Shown one piece after another: positions 32,625 through 41,119 of a DNA stretch of 64,000 nt. The position numbers and the translations under genes were made by a program. Under the pieces are notes generated by a model that made no database searches, was not told the origin of the DNA, and saw nothing but the letters and a program-made list of their open reading frames with translations. The number at the start of each line of letters is the position of its first letter. Position 1 is the stretch's first letter. This stretch comes from Streptomyces sp. NBC_00287. Lineage in GTDB: Bacteria > Actinomycetota > Actinomycetes > Streptomycetales > Streptomycetaceae. The stretch is from contig NZ_CP108053.1 of the NCBI RefSeq assembly GCF_036173105.1, positions 7,502,001 to 7,566,000 on the forward strand, in the 5' to 3' direction.

Positions 32625-33883
32625 CAGTTGGTCCTCCAGACCGCGACCCGCCAGCGCGACACCCAGCCCCAGATCAGCCCGGCGAGGAAGCCGGTCAGGA
32701 TCAGCGCGCCGAGCAGCCACCAGCCGCGCCCGAGCCCGAAGGAGGCCACATCGCTCGACTCCGACGGACCGTCGACGACATCCACGGTCAGCTCCAACGG
32801 CAGCCCCGGCGTGGTCTTCACACCCGAGGCCGCTGAGAAGGAGTGGGTGACTTGCAGGCACACAACCTCGGTCGAAGCCTCATCGCTGTCCGCCTTCGGA
32901 TAGCGCACGCCGGTCGAGACCACGTCGGTACGGCCGTTGCCCGCCGCCTCGCCGCGTACGATCTCCCGGCCGTGCACGGTCACCGCCCGCAGCAGCACCC
33001 CGTACGACGGGTTCACCGCCCGGTCCGCGCCCACGCTCACCGAGGCGCGCAGCTCCTGCCCCGGCTCGACGTCCACCCGGTACCAGCGCTGCTGCCCGAA
33101 CTCCTCGCGGTCGGTGTACAGACCGGACTTCAGCGTGGGCGCCTGCGCACACTGCGAAGCGCCCTCGGTCGCCACCGGCGTCACCACCGGATCGGCCGCC
33201 CGATCCACCAACTGGTTGACCCGGTCGGTGAGTTCATCGGTGTGCTCCACCGAGGTGTAGGTGCCGCCCGTCGCCTCCGCGATACAGCTCAACTGCTGCC
33301 GCATCTTGGTGTTCGGGACCAGACCGAGCGTGTCGATGGTCAGCCCGATGCCCTTGGCCGCGATCTCCCGGGCCACTTCGCACGGGTCCAGCGGGGCGCA
33401 GGTGTCCTCGCCGTCGCTGATCAGCACGATGCGCTTGGAGCCGGTGCCGCCGTCGAGGTCGTCGGCCGCCTTCAGCAGCGCCGGACCGATCGGGGTCCAG
33501 CCGGTGGGCGTGAGGGTCGCCACAGCCGTCTTGGCCTCGGTGCGGTCCAGCGGGCCGACCGGGTAGAGCTGCGCGGTGTCCTTGCAGCCCGTCTTCTGGT
33601 TGTCGCCCGGGTAGTTGGCGCCGAGGGTCCGGATGCCGAGCTGGACCTCCTCGGGCGTGGCGTCGAGCACCTCGTTGAAGGCCTGTTTCGCCGCCGCCAT
33701 CCGGGACTGGCCGTCGATGTCCCGGGCCCGCATGGAACCGCTGACGTCGAGCACGAGGTTCACCTTCGGTGCGTCCTCGCCCGTGGGTTCGCCGGCCGCC
33801 GCCCCGGCCGGGAACGCCACCCCGGCCGTCAGCGCGGCGAGCAGGGCACAGGCCCCCGCCGCCAGCCGTGTTCTTGTGATCAT
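32624..33883 (-). CDS. secreted von Willebrand factor A domain protein
   Basis: 419 aa. A signal peptide (AGACALLAALTAGVAFPAGA) is followed by a VWA domain with MIDAS LDVSGSM (45-51), a Thr in GWTPIGPALL and SDGEDTCAPLDPC. A beta-rich domain with the same flavour as the downstream partner comes next, then a C-terminal membrane helix (WWLLGALILTGFLAGLIWGW) and a short basic tail. It should sit on the outer face of the membrane and bind a ligand through a divalent metal. First gene of a two-gene operon. Confidence 0.85.
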   Translation of the reverse strand: MITRTRLAAGACALLAALTAGVAFPAGAAAGEPTGEDAPKVNLVLDVSGSMRARDIDGQSRMAAAKQAFNEVLDATPEEVQLGIRTLGANYPGDNQKTGCKDTAQLYPVGPLDRTEAKTAVATLTPTGWTPIGPALLKAADDLDGGTGSKRIVLISDGEDTCAPLDPCEVAREIAAKGIGLTIDTLGLVPNTKMRQQLSCIAEATGGTYTSVEHTDELTDRVNQLVDRAADPVVTPVATEGASQCAQAPTLKSGLYTDREEFGQQRWYRVDVEPGQELRASVSVGADRAVNPSYGVLLRAVTVHGREIVRGEAAGNGRTDVVSTGVRYPKADSDEASTEVVCLQVTHSFSAASGVKTTPGLPLELTVDVVDGPSESSDVASFGLGRGWWLLGALILTGFLAGLIWGWVSRWRVAVWRTN

Positions 33884-33928
33884 CGGCGGATCTTATTGAC
33901 CAGAGGTGTCCCACTCCAAAACGCCCCC

Positions 33929-35425
33929 TCACATCAGGGGGTTGGGCAGCAGCGCCCACTGGTCCCCGGGCGTCCGCGGTGACAGCCGCATCAGCGTCAG
34001 CGCCTTCGCCGGCAGCGGCTCCTCGCGCAGTACGGCGAGATCGGGCGTGCGCGGCAGATCCCGTACGGCCGTCTCCAGCGCCCCGCGCAGGGCCGGTGCC
34101 GACCCCGCCGTACCGGCGAGCGCGCCCGCCACCAGCGAGCCGAACAGCTTGCGGCGCAGGGTGGTCTCGTCGTCCGTGACGATCCGGCCGGTCAGCTCGG
34201 GCACCGGGATGCCGTGCCGGGCCAGCCGGGCCGGGCTGATCCGGATGTCGGCGAGGTCGCGGTAGACCAGGCGCAGCGGGGTGCCCTCGGCGTCCAGCAC
34301 GACGAGCAGGTTCTGGCCGTGCGCCTCGAGGGCCACGCCCAGCTCCAGCAGCCGCAGCCCGACGGTGAGGGCGAGCCGCGCGAAGGAGGCCAGCCAGTCG
34401 GCGGAGGCGGGCAGTTCGGTGGTGGCGAGCGCGGCCACCGGAACCACGCGCTCACCCGGACCGGCGTACTCCTGCGGCGATTCACGCAGTACGGCCGCCA
34501 GGTCGGGGGAGTCGGCGGTCGCCGCGCCCAGGGTGCGGGTGATGTGCAGCAGCCCGTCCGTGTGCGCGGCGAGGGACTCCGCGAACGCGGACAGGGTCGC
34601 CGACATGGTGATGGAGTACACGGAGATGTCCCGCACCGAGGAGGTCAGCCGGGCGCTCAGGGCCGTCTTGACGTGCGGTCCGCCGGGCAGCGCCAGCGTG
34701 CGCAGGGACATCAGCGGATGCGCGCCGGAGATCCCGCGCTCGCAGGGCCGCTTGAGTACATGCGCCGCCTGCCAGGGATGCACGGGCAGCAACAGCCGTT
34801 CCCCGTCCCGCAGTTCCTCCGGCCAGGCGCCGGTCAGCAGACAGTCGGCCGCCGGTACGGGCCACAGGCCCAGCTTCACCAGCGGCCGGTGCTCGGGCCC
34901 GTAAGCGAGCTGCTCGGCCACCGAGAACCCGGGGCGGGAACGGCAGTTGGGGTGGTACGGATGTCCGTCCACCACCCGCTGCTCCCACTCCCAGTCGTTG
35001 ACAGGCCACTCTTTCGTGGCATCCGGCTGCCCGGCCCTGGACAGCGCCAACGAGGCCACACTGTGCCCGAGTTCGGCCACGAACGCCGTACCGTCCGCCA
35101 CGCCCAGGCCGTTCATCAGCCGCGCAGGATCGTCGTACACCGTCTCGTCCAGCCGTATGGCGGTGACATACGCGGCGGTGGCGTACGGGTCCGCGTGCGG
35201 GCCGTGCAGTCGGCGGCCGTCGGCCAGGCGAAGGGTGAGGCCCTCCCGGCCGCTCTCGCGGGTGGTGACCCACGGCAGTGGCTCATGGGCGAACGCCCGC
35301 CACAGCCGGGTCAGCACGGCCGCCCGGGCACCGGGCAGCTCGGCCGTGTACCGGGACGCCAGACCGGGGCGTACATCGGCCAACTCGGCCGCTACCTCGG
35401 CCTCGGCGGTGGGGGGACGGTGCAC
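33929..35425 (-). CDS. NIS siderophore synthetase (IucA/IucC family), first of a divergent pair
   Basis: 498 aa. It adenylates a carboxylate (citrate or succinate/hydroxamate class) and condenses it with an amine or alcohol. IucA/IucC motifs are VVDGHPYHPNCRSRPGFSVA, LLPVHPWQAAHVL, KTALSARLTSSVRDISVYSI and ALEAHGQNLLVVLDAEGTPL, with YRDLADIRI in the C-terminal half. It is shorter than the common length of about 590 residues but all core motifs are present. GAGGAGC precedes the GTG at 35423-35425. Its twin is transcribed divergently 93 bp away. Product and NIS type cannot be told. Confidence 0.88.
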   Translation of the reverse strand: MHRPPTAEAEVAAELADVRPGLASRYTAELPGARAAVLTRLWRAFAHEPLPWVTTRESGREGLTLRLADGRRLHGPHADPYATAAYVTAIRLDETVYDDPARLMNGLGVADGTAFVAELGHSVASLALSRAGQPDATKEWPVNDWEWEQRVVDGHPYHPNCRSRPGFSVAEQLAYGPEHRPLVKLGLWPVPAADCLLTGAWPEELRDGERLLLPVHPWQAAHVLKRPCERGISGAHPLMSLRTLALPGGPHVKTALSARLTSSVRDISVYSITMSATLSAFAESLAAHTDGLLHITRTLGAATADSPDLAAVLRESPQEYAGPGERVVPVAALATTELPASADWLASFARLALTVGLRLLELGVALEAHGQNLLVVLDAEGTPLRLVYRDLADIRISPARLARHGIPVPELTGRIVTDDETTLRRKLFGSLVAGALAGTAGSAPALRGALETAVRDLPRTPDLAVLREEPLPAKALTLMRLSPRTPGDQWALLPNPLM

Positions 35426-35518
35426 GGTCGGGCTCCTCGGGTACGAGTAGGACGTCAGGTCGGGCGACGAACGACAGACATACTGATCTTCTCCGCCCGA
35501 ACGGACCGTAGAGAACGA

Positions 35519-36994
35519 GTGAAACGCGTGGACCTCATGCCCCCGCCCACCGACGCCGACGCCGAACCTCGCGCCGACGCCTTCGCGGCGGTGCCGCTGC
35601 TCAACTGCCTGCTGCGGGAGGTGGCGCAGCGGGTCGAACCCCATGTGTTCCGGCTGCCCAGCGGTCGCATGCTGCGCGTGCGCGGCGAGCGTCGCCCCGC
35701 CGACCCCGAGGTGCACGCGGACGGTGGCTGGCATCGCGTCGGCCACCCCGAACTGGTGAAACTCGTCACCGAGGAACTGCGTCGGCACACCGGCCTGGAC
35801 AACCACGAACTGCCCGCCGAGATGGTCGACAGCCGGGACACGGTCGCCGCGCTGCTCACCGCGCGGGCCCGGGCCACACCGCCCGCCGACCCGTATCTGC
35901 TCTCCGAGCAGTCCCTCGTCACCGGCCACCCGCACCACCCGGCCCCGAAGGCGCGCGGCGGCGGCCCGGTCGCGGGCTGGCTGCCGTACGCGCCCGAGGC
36001 GCACGCCCGCTTCCCGCTGGTTCTGCTCGGGGTGCGCGAGGACACGGTCGTCGAGGAGGGTGACACCGCCGCCCTGGACGCCCTCGGCGAGGCCCCGCCC
36101 GGCTACCGGCTGCTGCCCGCCCACCCCTGGCAGCTCGACCTCGTGGACCTCGGCCGGGCCTTCGCCGACGGCCGTCTGATCCGGCTCGGCGCCACCGGCT
36201 TCGAGACCTGGCCCACGGCCGCGATCCGCACGGTGTACGCCCCCGAGCGCGATCTGTTCCTGAAGTTCAGCCTCGATGTGCGCATCACCAACGACATTCG
36301 CCGGCTCTGGCGTCACGACCTTCTGAAACTCCGGCGCACGGACGCGGCCGTCACCGCCGCCTTCGCGTCCGGTCCCGGCGCCTGGCTCAGCGACCGCGGC
36401 TACCGTACGGCCGACTTCGCCTTCGAGGAGCTGGCCGTCCTGGTCCGCGACGGCTTCCACGCCCACCTGCGCCCCGGAGCGACCCCGCTGCTCGCGGCGG
36501 GCCTCGTGGAAGGCTTCCCCGGCAGTCCGCTGGACACCGCGAAGGACCCGGCGGCCTGGTGGGACGCCTACCTGGGCGCGGTCGTACCGCCCGCCCTCAC
36601 GGCCTTCGCAGAGCATGGCGTCGTACTGGAAGCGCACTTGCAGAACACCCTGGTCGCCATAGACGCCGACGGCACCCCGGTGCAGGCGCTGTTCCGGGAC
36701 GCCGAGGGCGTGAAGCTGCTGGCGGACGTGGACCGGGCCGCCGGGTGGGAGCGGCTGGTGTACTGCCTGGTGGTGAACCACCTCTGGGAGATGGCCGCGG
36801 CCCTCGCCGAGCGGCACCCCGGCCTCGACCCCTGGCCCGCCGTACGCCGCGCCCTCGCCACCCACGACCTCCCCGAGATCCCCGCCCTGCTCACCGCCCC
36901 CACCCTCCCCGGCAAGACCAACCTGCTGCTGCGCTGGACCGGCGCCGACGGCGCCGCCGCCCGCTACCGGCCCCTGCCCAACCCACTGAGCTGA
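35519..36994 (+). CDS. NIS siderophore synthetase (IucA/IucC family), second of a divergent pair
   Basis: About 491 aa. Motifs are LVTGHPHHPAPKARGGGPVA, LLPAHPWQLDLVDLG, LKFSLDVRITNDIRRLWRHD and VLEAHLQNTLVAIDADGTPV, ending PLPNPLS much like its twin (LLPNPLM). It is a distant paralogue of the minus-strand synthetase. The start is uncertain: GTG 35519, GTG 35528 and ATG 35537 are all in frame with only a weak ribosome site. No hydroxylase, decarboxylase, transporter or classical iron box is nearby. Its amine substrate must come from elsewhere. Confidence 0.87.
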   Translation: MKRVDLMPPPTDADAEPRADAFAAVPLLNCLLREVAQRVEPHVFRLPSGRMLRVRGERRPADPEVHADGGWHRVGHPELVKLVTEELRRHTGLDNHELPAEMVDSRDTVAALLTARARATPPADPYLLSEQSLVTGHPHHPAPKARGGGPVAGWLPYAPEAHARFPLVLLGVREDTVVEEGDTAALDALGEAPPGYRLLPAHPWQLDLVDLGRAFADGRLIRLGATGFETWPTAAIRTVYAPERDLFLKFSLDVRITNDIRRLWRHDLLKLRRTDAAVTAAFASGPGAWLSDRGYRTADFAFEELAVLVRDGFHAHLRPGATPLLAAGLVEGFPGSPLDTAKDPAAWWDAYLGAVVPPALTAFAEHGVVLEAHLQNTLVAIDADGTPVQALFRDAEGVKLLADVDRAAGWERLVYCLVVNHLWEMAAALAERHPGLDPWPAVRRALATHDLPEIPALLTAPTLPGKTNLLLRWTGADGAAARYRPLPNPLS

Positions 36995-36996
36995 TC

Positions 36997-37009
36997 TACC
37001 CTTGCCGGT
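36997..37009 (+). promoter_or_regulatory. leaderless promoter of the HipA-like gene (-10 to start codon)
   Basis: TACCCT (36997-37002) is followed after 7 nt by the GTG at 37010. The -10 lies just after the siderophore-synthetase stop codon. Confidence 0.4.
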
Positions 37010-37924
37010 GTGCTGCGCGATGTGACTGCTGTTCGATACGTGACCCCCCTGCGGTCCGGGGGCTCTGTGCCCGGCGTCGTCGAGGCCGACGACCTGGGCA
37101 CCTACGTCGTCAAGTTCACCGGCTCCGCGCAGGGCCGCAAGGCGCTGGTCGCCGAGGTGATCGTCGGCGAGCTGGCGCGCGCCCTCGGGCTGCGCTTTCC
37201 CGAGCTGGTCCTCGTGCACTTCGACCCGGCGATCGCGGACAGCGAACCCCACCAGGAGGTGCGGGAACTCCACGGCGCCAGCGCGGGCGTCAACCTCGGG
37301 ATGGACTATCTGCCGGGCGCGAAGGACTTCACGCCCGAGATCGCCAAGGTGTTCCCGGTCGACCCGCTGGAGGCGGGCCGGATCATCTGGCTGGACGCCC
37401 TCACCGTCAACGTCGACCGGACCGTGCACAGCTCGAACCTGATGGTCTGGCCCACCTTCGGCATCGCGCCCCCGCGCCTGTGGCTGATCGACCACGGCGC
37501 CGCCCTCGTCTTCCACCACCGCTGGGACACCTCCGACCCCGCGAAGGCCTACGACTTCCGCCACCACGCCCTCGGCCACTGCACGCCGGACACCCGCGCC
37601 GCCGACGCCGAGCTCGCGCCCAAGGTCACCGAGGAGCTGCTGCGTGCGATCACCGCCGAGGTGCCGGACGCCTGGCTGCTGGACGAGCCCGGCTTCACCA
37701 CCGCCGAACAGGCCCGGGAGGCGTACGTCGGCTACCTCCACGCGCGCGTGCGGAACTCCGCGTCGTGGCTGCCCACGGATTTCCCCACTCGGGAGGAACT
37801 CGCCGCCGAGGAGGCCCTGCGCGCGGCGAAGACACAGGAAGGCCGGCCGAACTGGCTGAAGCGGGTGCCCGACCTGCACGGCAAACCGGCGGCGGAACAG
37901 GATTGGTCGGTGCACCTCGGATGA
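37010..37924 (+). CDS. HipA-like kinase family protein
   Basis: 304 aa. It resembles HipA-related actinobacterial proteins: an N-terminal nucleotide-binding-like segment (TYVVKFTGSAQGRKALVAEV) with an invariant-looking Lys, VGELARALGLRFPELVLVHF, then WLDALTVNVDRTVHSSNLMV and the metal/catalytic-like LWLIDHGAALVFHH. These correspond to a degenerate protein-kinase core. Unlike HipBA it has no adjacent HTH antitoxin. It overlaps the next gene as ATGA and probably starts without a leader. Confidence 0.78.
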   Translation: MLRDVTAVRYVTPLRSGGSVPGVVEADDLGTYVVKFTGSAQGRKALVAEVIVGELARALGLRFPELVLVHFDPAIADSEPHQEVRELHGASAGVNLGMDYLPGAKDFTPEIAKVFPVDPLEAGRIIWLDALTVNVDRTVHSSNLMVWPTFGIAPPRLWLIDHGAALVFHHRWDTSDPAKAYDFRHHALGHCTPDTRAADAELAPKVTEELLRAITAEVPDAWLLDEPGFTTAEQAREAYVGYLHARVRNSASWLPTDFPTREELAAEEALRAAKTQEGRPNWLKRVPDLHGKPAAEQDWSVHLG

Positions 37925-38199
37925 GCCCCGTCGTACAGATCGAGTACTGCACCCAGTGCCGCTGGCTGCCCCGCGCGGCGTGGCTGGCGCAGGAACTGCT
38001 CACCACCTTCGAGGCGGAGCTGGACGAGCTGTCCCTCAAGCCCGGCACCGGAGGCGTCTTCGTGGTCCGGGTCGACGACGAGGTCGTCTGGGACCGCCGT
38101 GAGCAGGGCTTTCCGGAACCGACGGCCGTGAAGCAGGCCGTACGCGACCGAGTGGCCCCGGGAAAGTCCCTGGGCCACTCGGACAAGCCTGCTTCCTAG
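37921..38199 (+). CDS. SelT/SelW/SelH-type thioredoxin-like protein (Rdx family)
   Basis: 92 aa. An N-terminal CxxC (Cys10 and Cys13 in IEYCTQCRWLPRAAWLAQEL) and a later GGVFVVRVDDEVVWDRREQG match the bacterial Cys homologues of selenoproteins W, T and H. It is a small cytoplasmic redox protein. The ATG overlaps the HipA-like stop as ATGA, so the two are translationally coupled. Convergent with malate synthase 3 bp away. Confidence 0.88.
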   Translation: MSPVVQIEYCTQCRWLPRAAWLAQELLTTFEAELDELSLKPGTGGVFVVRVDDEVVWDRREQGFPEPTAVKQAVRDRVAPGKSLGHSDKPAS

Positions 38200-38202
38200 G
38201 AC

Positions 38203-39825
38203 TCAGCCCTTGAGCTGCTCGTACGCGGGCAGCGTCAGGAAGTCCGCGTAGTCGGCGTCGAGGGAGACCTGGAGCAGCAGGTCGTGCGCCTGCTGCCAGT
38301 GTCCGGCCGCGAAGGCCTCGTCGCCCAGCTCGCTCTTGATGTTCTGCAGCTCCTCGGCGGCGACCTTGCGGGCGAGTTCGGGCGTGGCCTTCTCGCCGTT
38401 CTCGAACTCGACCCCCGCATTGATCCACTGCCAGATCTGCGAGCGGGAGATCTCGGCGGTGGCCGCGTCCTCCATCAGGTTGAAGATGGCGACGGCGCCG
38501 AGCCCGCGCAGCCAGGCCTCGATGTAACGGATGCCCACCTGAACGGCGTTGACCAGTCCGTCGTACGTCGGCTTCGCCTTGAGCGAGTCGATCGCGATCA
38601 GGTCGGCCGCCTTGACGTCGACGTCCTCGCGCAGCCGGTCCTTCTGGTTGGGCTTGTCGCCGAGGACGGCGTCGAAGGAGGCCATGGCGATCGGGACGAG
38701 GTCGGGGTGGGCGACCCAGGAGCCGTCGAAACCGTCGTTCGCCTCGCGGTCCTTGTCCGCCTTCACCTTCTCGAAGGCGACCTTGTTGACCTCTTCGTCC
38801 CGGCGCGACGGGATGAAGGCCGCCATACCGCCGATCGCGTGCGCTCCGCGCTTGTGACAGGTGCGGACGAGGAGTTCGGTGTACGCGCGCATGAACGGTG
38901 CGGTCATGGTGACCAGGTTGCGGTCCGGGAGGACGAACTTGGCGCCGCCGTCACGGAAGTTCTTGACGATGGAGAACAGATAGTCCCAGCGGCCCGCGTT
39001 CAACCCCGAGGCGTGGTCGCGGAGTTCGTAGAGGATCTCCTCCATCTCGTACGCGGCCGTGATCGTCTCGATCAGCACGGTGGCGCGGACGGTGCCCTGC
39101 GGGATGCCGACGTAGTCCTGCGCGAAGACGAACACGTCGTTCCAGAGGCGGGCCTCCAGGTGCGACTCGGTCTTCGGGAGGTAGAAGTACGGGCCCTTGC
39201 CGAGGTCGAGGAGGCGCTGGGCGTTGTGGAAGAAGTAGAGGCCGAAGTCGACGAAGGCGCCGGGCACCTGCTGACCGTCGATCTGGAGATGACGCTCGTT
39301 CAGGTGCCAGCCACGCGGACGCATGACGACCGTGGCGAGGTCCTCATCGGACTTCAGGGCATACGACTTGCCCGACTTCGGGTCGGTGAAGTCGATGCTG
39401 CGGGTATAGGCGTCGATCAGGTTGAGCTGGCCGAGGATCACATTCTCCCAGGTGGGAGCCGAGGCGTCCTCGAAGTCGGCGAGCCAGACCTTGGCGCCCG
39501 AGTTCAGGGCGTTGATGGTCATCTTGCGGTCGGTGGGGCCGGTGATCTCCACACGCCGGTCGTTCAGGGCGGCGGGGGCCGGGGCCACCTTCCAGGAGTC
39601 GTCCGCGCGGATCGCGGCGGTCTCCGGGAGGAAATCAAGCGTGGAGGTGCGGGCGATCTCGGCGCGGCGCTCCGCACGGCGGGCGAGGAGTTCATCACGC
39701 CGGGGCGTGAACCGGCGGTGCAGCTCGGCCACGAAGGCGAGGGCCGCATCGGTGAGGACCTCCTCCTGCCGGGGCAGGGGCTCGGCGTCGACGATGGCCA
39801 GCGGGGACGGCGCTGGTGCGGACAT
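38203..39825 (-). CDS. aceB: malate synthase A
   Basis: 540 aa, form A length. It condenses glyoxylate with acetyl-CoA to malate. The catalytic Arg is in VVMRPRGWHLNERH. The Mg site and catalytic Asp region is FNLMEDAATAEISRSQ. IGGMAAFIPSRRDEEVNK and DGSWVAHPDLVPIAM are also conserved. The ATG at 39823-39825 is preceded by GAAGGAAG. Its promoter carries two AllR-type sites 21 bp apart plus a TCAATG-N3-TGTTGA palindrome. This marks it as the enzyme that disposes of glyoxylate from allantoin rather than a pure acetate-growth enzyme. Confidence 0.95.
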   Translation of the reverse strand: MSAPAPSPLAIVDAEPLPRQEEVLTDAALAFVAELHRRFTPRRDELLARRAERRAEIARTSTLDFLPETAAIRADDSWKVAPAPAALNDRRVEITGPTDRKMTINALNSGAKVWLADFEDASAPTWENVILGQLNLIDAYTRSIDFTDPKSGKSYALKSDEDLATVVMRPRGWHLNERHLQIDGQQVPGAFVDFGLYFFHNAQRLLDLGKGPYFYLPKTESHLEARLWNDVFVFAQDYVGIPQGTVRATVLIETITAAYEMEEILYELRDHASGLNAGRWDYLFSIVKNFRDGGAKFVLPDRNLVTMTAPFMRAYTELLVRTCHKRGAHAIGGMAAFIPSRRDEEVNKVAFEKVKADKDREANDGFDGSWVAHPDLVPIAMASFDAVLGDKPNQKDRLREDVDVKAADLIAIDSLKAKPTYDGLVNAVQVGIRYIEAWLRGLGAVAIFNLMEDAATAEISRSQIWQWINAGVEFENGEKATPELARKVAAEELQNIKSELGDEAFAAGHWQQAHDLLLQVSLDADYADFLTLPAYEQLKG

Positions 39826-39907
39826 GAGCTGTCACTTCCTTCAGCGGTGGCACCGGGTGCCAAGCGGCACGCATGGGGTGTGGAGCGCCCGCTGTGCGGT
39901 CGGACGC

Positions 39908-39943
39908 TTCTGAACAGTGGATAGTAGTTTCCTCATTGTGGAA
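39908..39943. promoter_or_regulatory. tandem AllR-type operators at malate synthase
   Basis: TTCTGAACAGTGGAT (39908-39922) and TTCCTCATTGTGGAA (39929-39943) lie 21 bp apart. The second fills the spacer between -35 and -10, and the first abuts the -10. Confidence 0.72.
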
Positions 39944-39949
39944 CTTCAA
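39921..39949 (-). promoter_or_regulatory. malate synthase promoter
   Basis: On the minus strand, -35 TTGAAG (39944-39949), a 17-bp spacer and -10 TACTAT (39921-39926). Confidence 0.65.
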
Positions 39950-39960
39950 TGGTTTGTTGA
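39946..39960. promoter_or_regulatory. imperfect TCAACA-N3-TGTTGA operator at malate synthase
   Basis: TCAATGGTTTGTTGA matches the catalase/uricase palindrome except at two bases of the left arm. It overlaps the -35, as at those genes. Confidence 0.5.
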
Positions 39961-40009
39961 TATCGAGATTCTCTGAGTCGACAGAAGGTGTCGCTCAGTG
40001 CCACCTCGC

Positions 40010-40609
40010 TCACTCAAGGTGGCTCAGGTCGGCCTCGGTGTCGATGTCGTACGGCTGGGCCACGTCCCCACACTCGACGAGCCGGACCTCCGCCGCGTGC
40101 TCCTTGAGGTAACCGCGCGCCCCCTGATCCCCGGTGGCGGCCCGGGCGATGCCCGCCCAGTGCCCGGCGCCGAACAGCACGGGATGCCCGCGTACGCCCT
40201 CATAGGCGGCGGAGACCAGCGACGACTCCCCGTCGTAGGCGGCGAGTACCCGGGCCACCGCCTCGATGCCGATCCCGGGCTGATCGACGAGCGAGACCAG
40301 CGCGGCGCGTGCGCCCGTTCCGGTGAGGGAGTCCAGCCCCGCCCGCAGCGAGGTCCCCATCCCCCGCTCCCAGTCGGGGTTGTCCACCAGTACACAGTCA
40401 CCGAGCTCCGCGCGCTCCCGTACGACGGCGGCGCCGGCCCCGAGCACCACATGGACGCGGGTACAGCCGGCCGCGCGCAATACCCCGACCGCGTGTTCGA
40501 CGAGCGGGCGTCCGCGGTGTTCGAGCAGGGCCTTGGGTCGCCCGCCGAGCCGGCGCCCCCCGCCCGCGGCGAGGACAAGACCGGCGACCTGCTGTTCCTT
40601 TTGCGTCAT
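40010..40609 (-). CDS. MobA/MocA-like nucleotidyltransferase
   Basis: 199 aa. The signature LAAGGGRRLGGRPKALL at residues 12-28 and the metal Asp in VSLVDQPGI indicate a GTP/CTP:molybdopterin-type nucleotidyltransferase. Such proteins beside purine genes usually mature the molybdenum cofactor of xanthine dehydrogenase. That enzyme is not in this window, so the link is inference. Located between the malate synthase promoter and allR on the minus strand. Confidence 0.82.
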   Translation of the reverse strand: MTQKEQQVAGLVLAAGGGRRLGGRPKALLEHRGRPLVEHAVGVLRAAGCTRVHVVLGAGAAVVRERAELGDCVLVDNPDWERGMGTSLRAGLDSLTGTGARAALVSLVDQPGIGIEAVARVLAAYDGESSLVSAAYEGVRGHPVLFGAGHWAGIARAATGDQGARGYLKEHAAEVRLVECGDVAQPYDIDTEADLSHLE

Positions 40610-40807
40610 GCGTCCTGCATACCTGACGCCACGACGGCAGCGCGGTTTCCCGGGGCTGAATTTCGGTCCGCGCGGTGGCGCACGTCGCAGTGGTGGCGTT
40701 TACTGACCCGCGTCCCCACGGCGCCCGACCAACGCCATGGGGGTGCTCGGTGGGATCTCACTACGTGGACGTGCGACGCGCACAACGGCGTGCGCGGGGG
40801 GAGAGCT

Positions 40808-41119
40808 GTGTTGCGGAGCTTGGGGCAGAGGCCGGTGACCGGCAGCGACGAGGATCCGAGAGTGGCGGAACTGCGGACCGCGGTGTCCCGGCTGCGCCGC
40901 GAACTCGCCGCGCTCCCGGCCGAGTTCCCGGACCGGGGGATCGCGGAGGACGAACTCGCGGCGCTGGCCGCGATGACGATCAGCGGGGCGCCCGAAATCC
41001 CCCGGTTACAGCGGTCGTTGCTGCTGATCGCCGGTGCGATCGGCTCGGTGAGCGCACTGTCCCGGGGGCTGACGGACGTACGGAACGCGGTGGATCTGTT
41101 CGGGGAGCAGAGGCGCTAG
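40808..41119 (+). CDS. small DUF5955-like protein
   Basis: 103 aa. Two helical blocks are visible: RVAELRTAVSRLRRELAALP, then FPDRGIAEDELAALAAMTIS and LLLIAGAIGSVSALSRGLTD. The last could be a membrane-associated helix or part of a helical bundle. From memory it matches a Streptomyces family (DUF5955) of unknown function. GGGGGAG precedes the GTG at 40808-40810. Convergent with allR, whose stop it nearly touches. Confidence 0.65.
   Translation: MLRSLGQRPVTGSDEDPRVAELRTAVSRLRRELAALPAEFPDRGIAEDELAALAAMTISGAPEIPRLQRSLLLIAGAIGSVSALSRGLTDVRNAVDLFGEQRR

Noticed and set aside
35426..35518. Possible iron-regulator box between the two siderophore synthetases
   Set aside because: No sequence resembling the actinobacterial DmdR/IdeR palindrome is present. 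Only scattered A/T-rich bits occur.
33929..37915. A 1328-codon minus-strand open frame reaching upstream of the siderophore synthetase
   Set aside because: Only the part from 35425 down is real. The rest is antisense to the second synthetase and the HipA-like gene.
37010..37924. HipBA-type toxin-antitoxin locus
   Set aside because: There is no HipB-like HTH gene beside it. The partner is a SelW-type redox protein, so a classical HipBA module is not supported.
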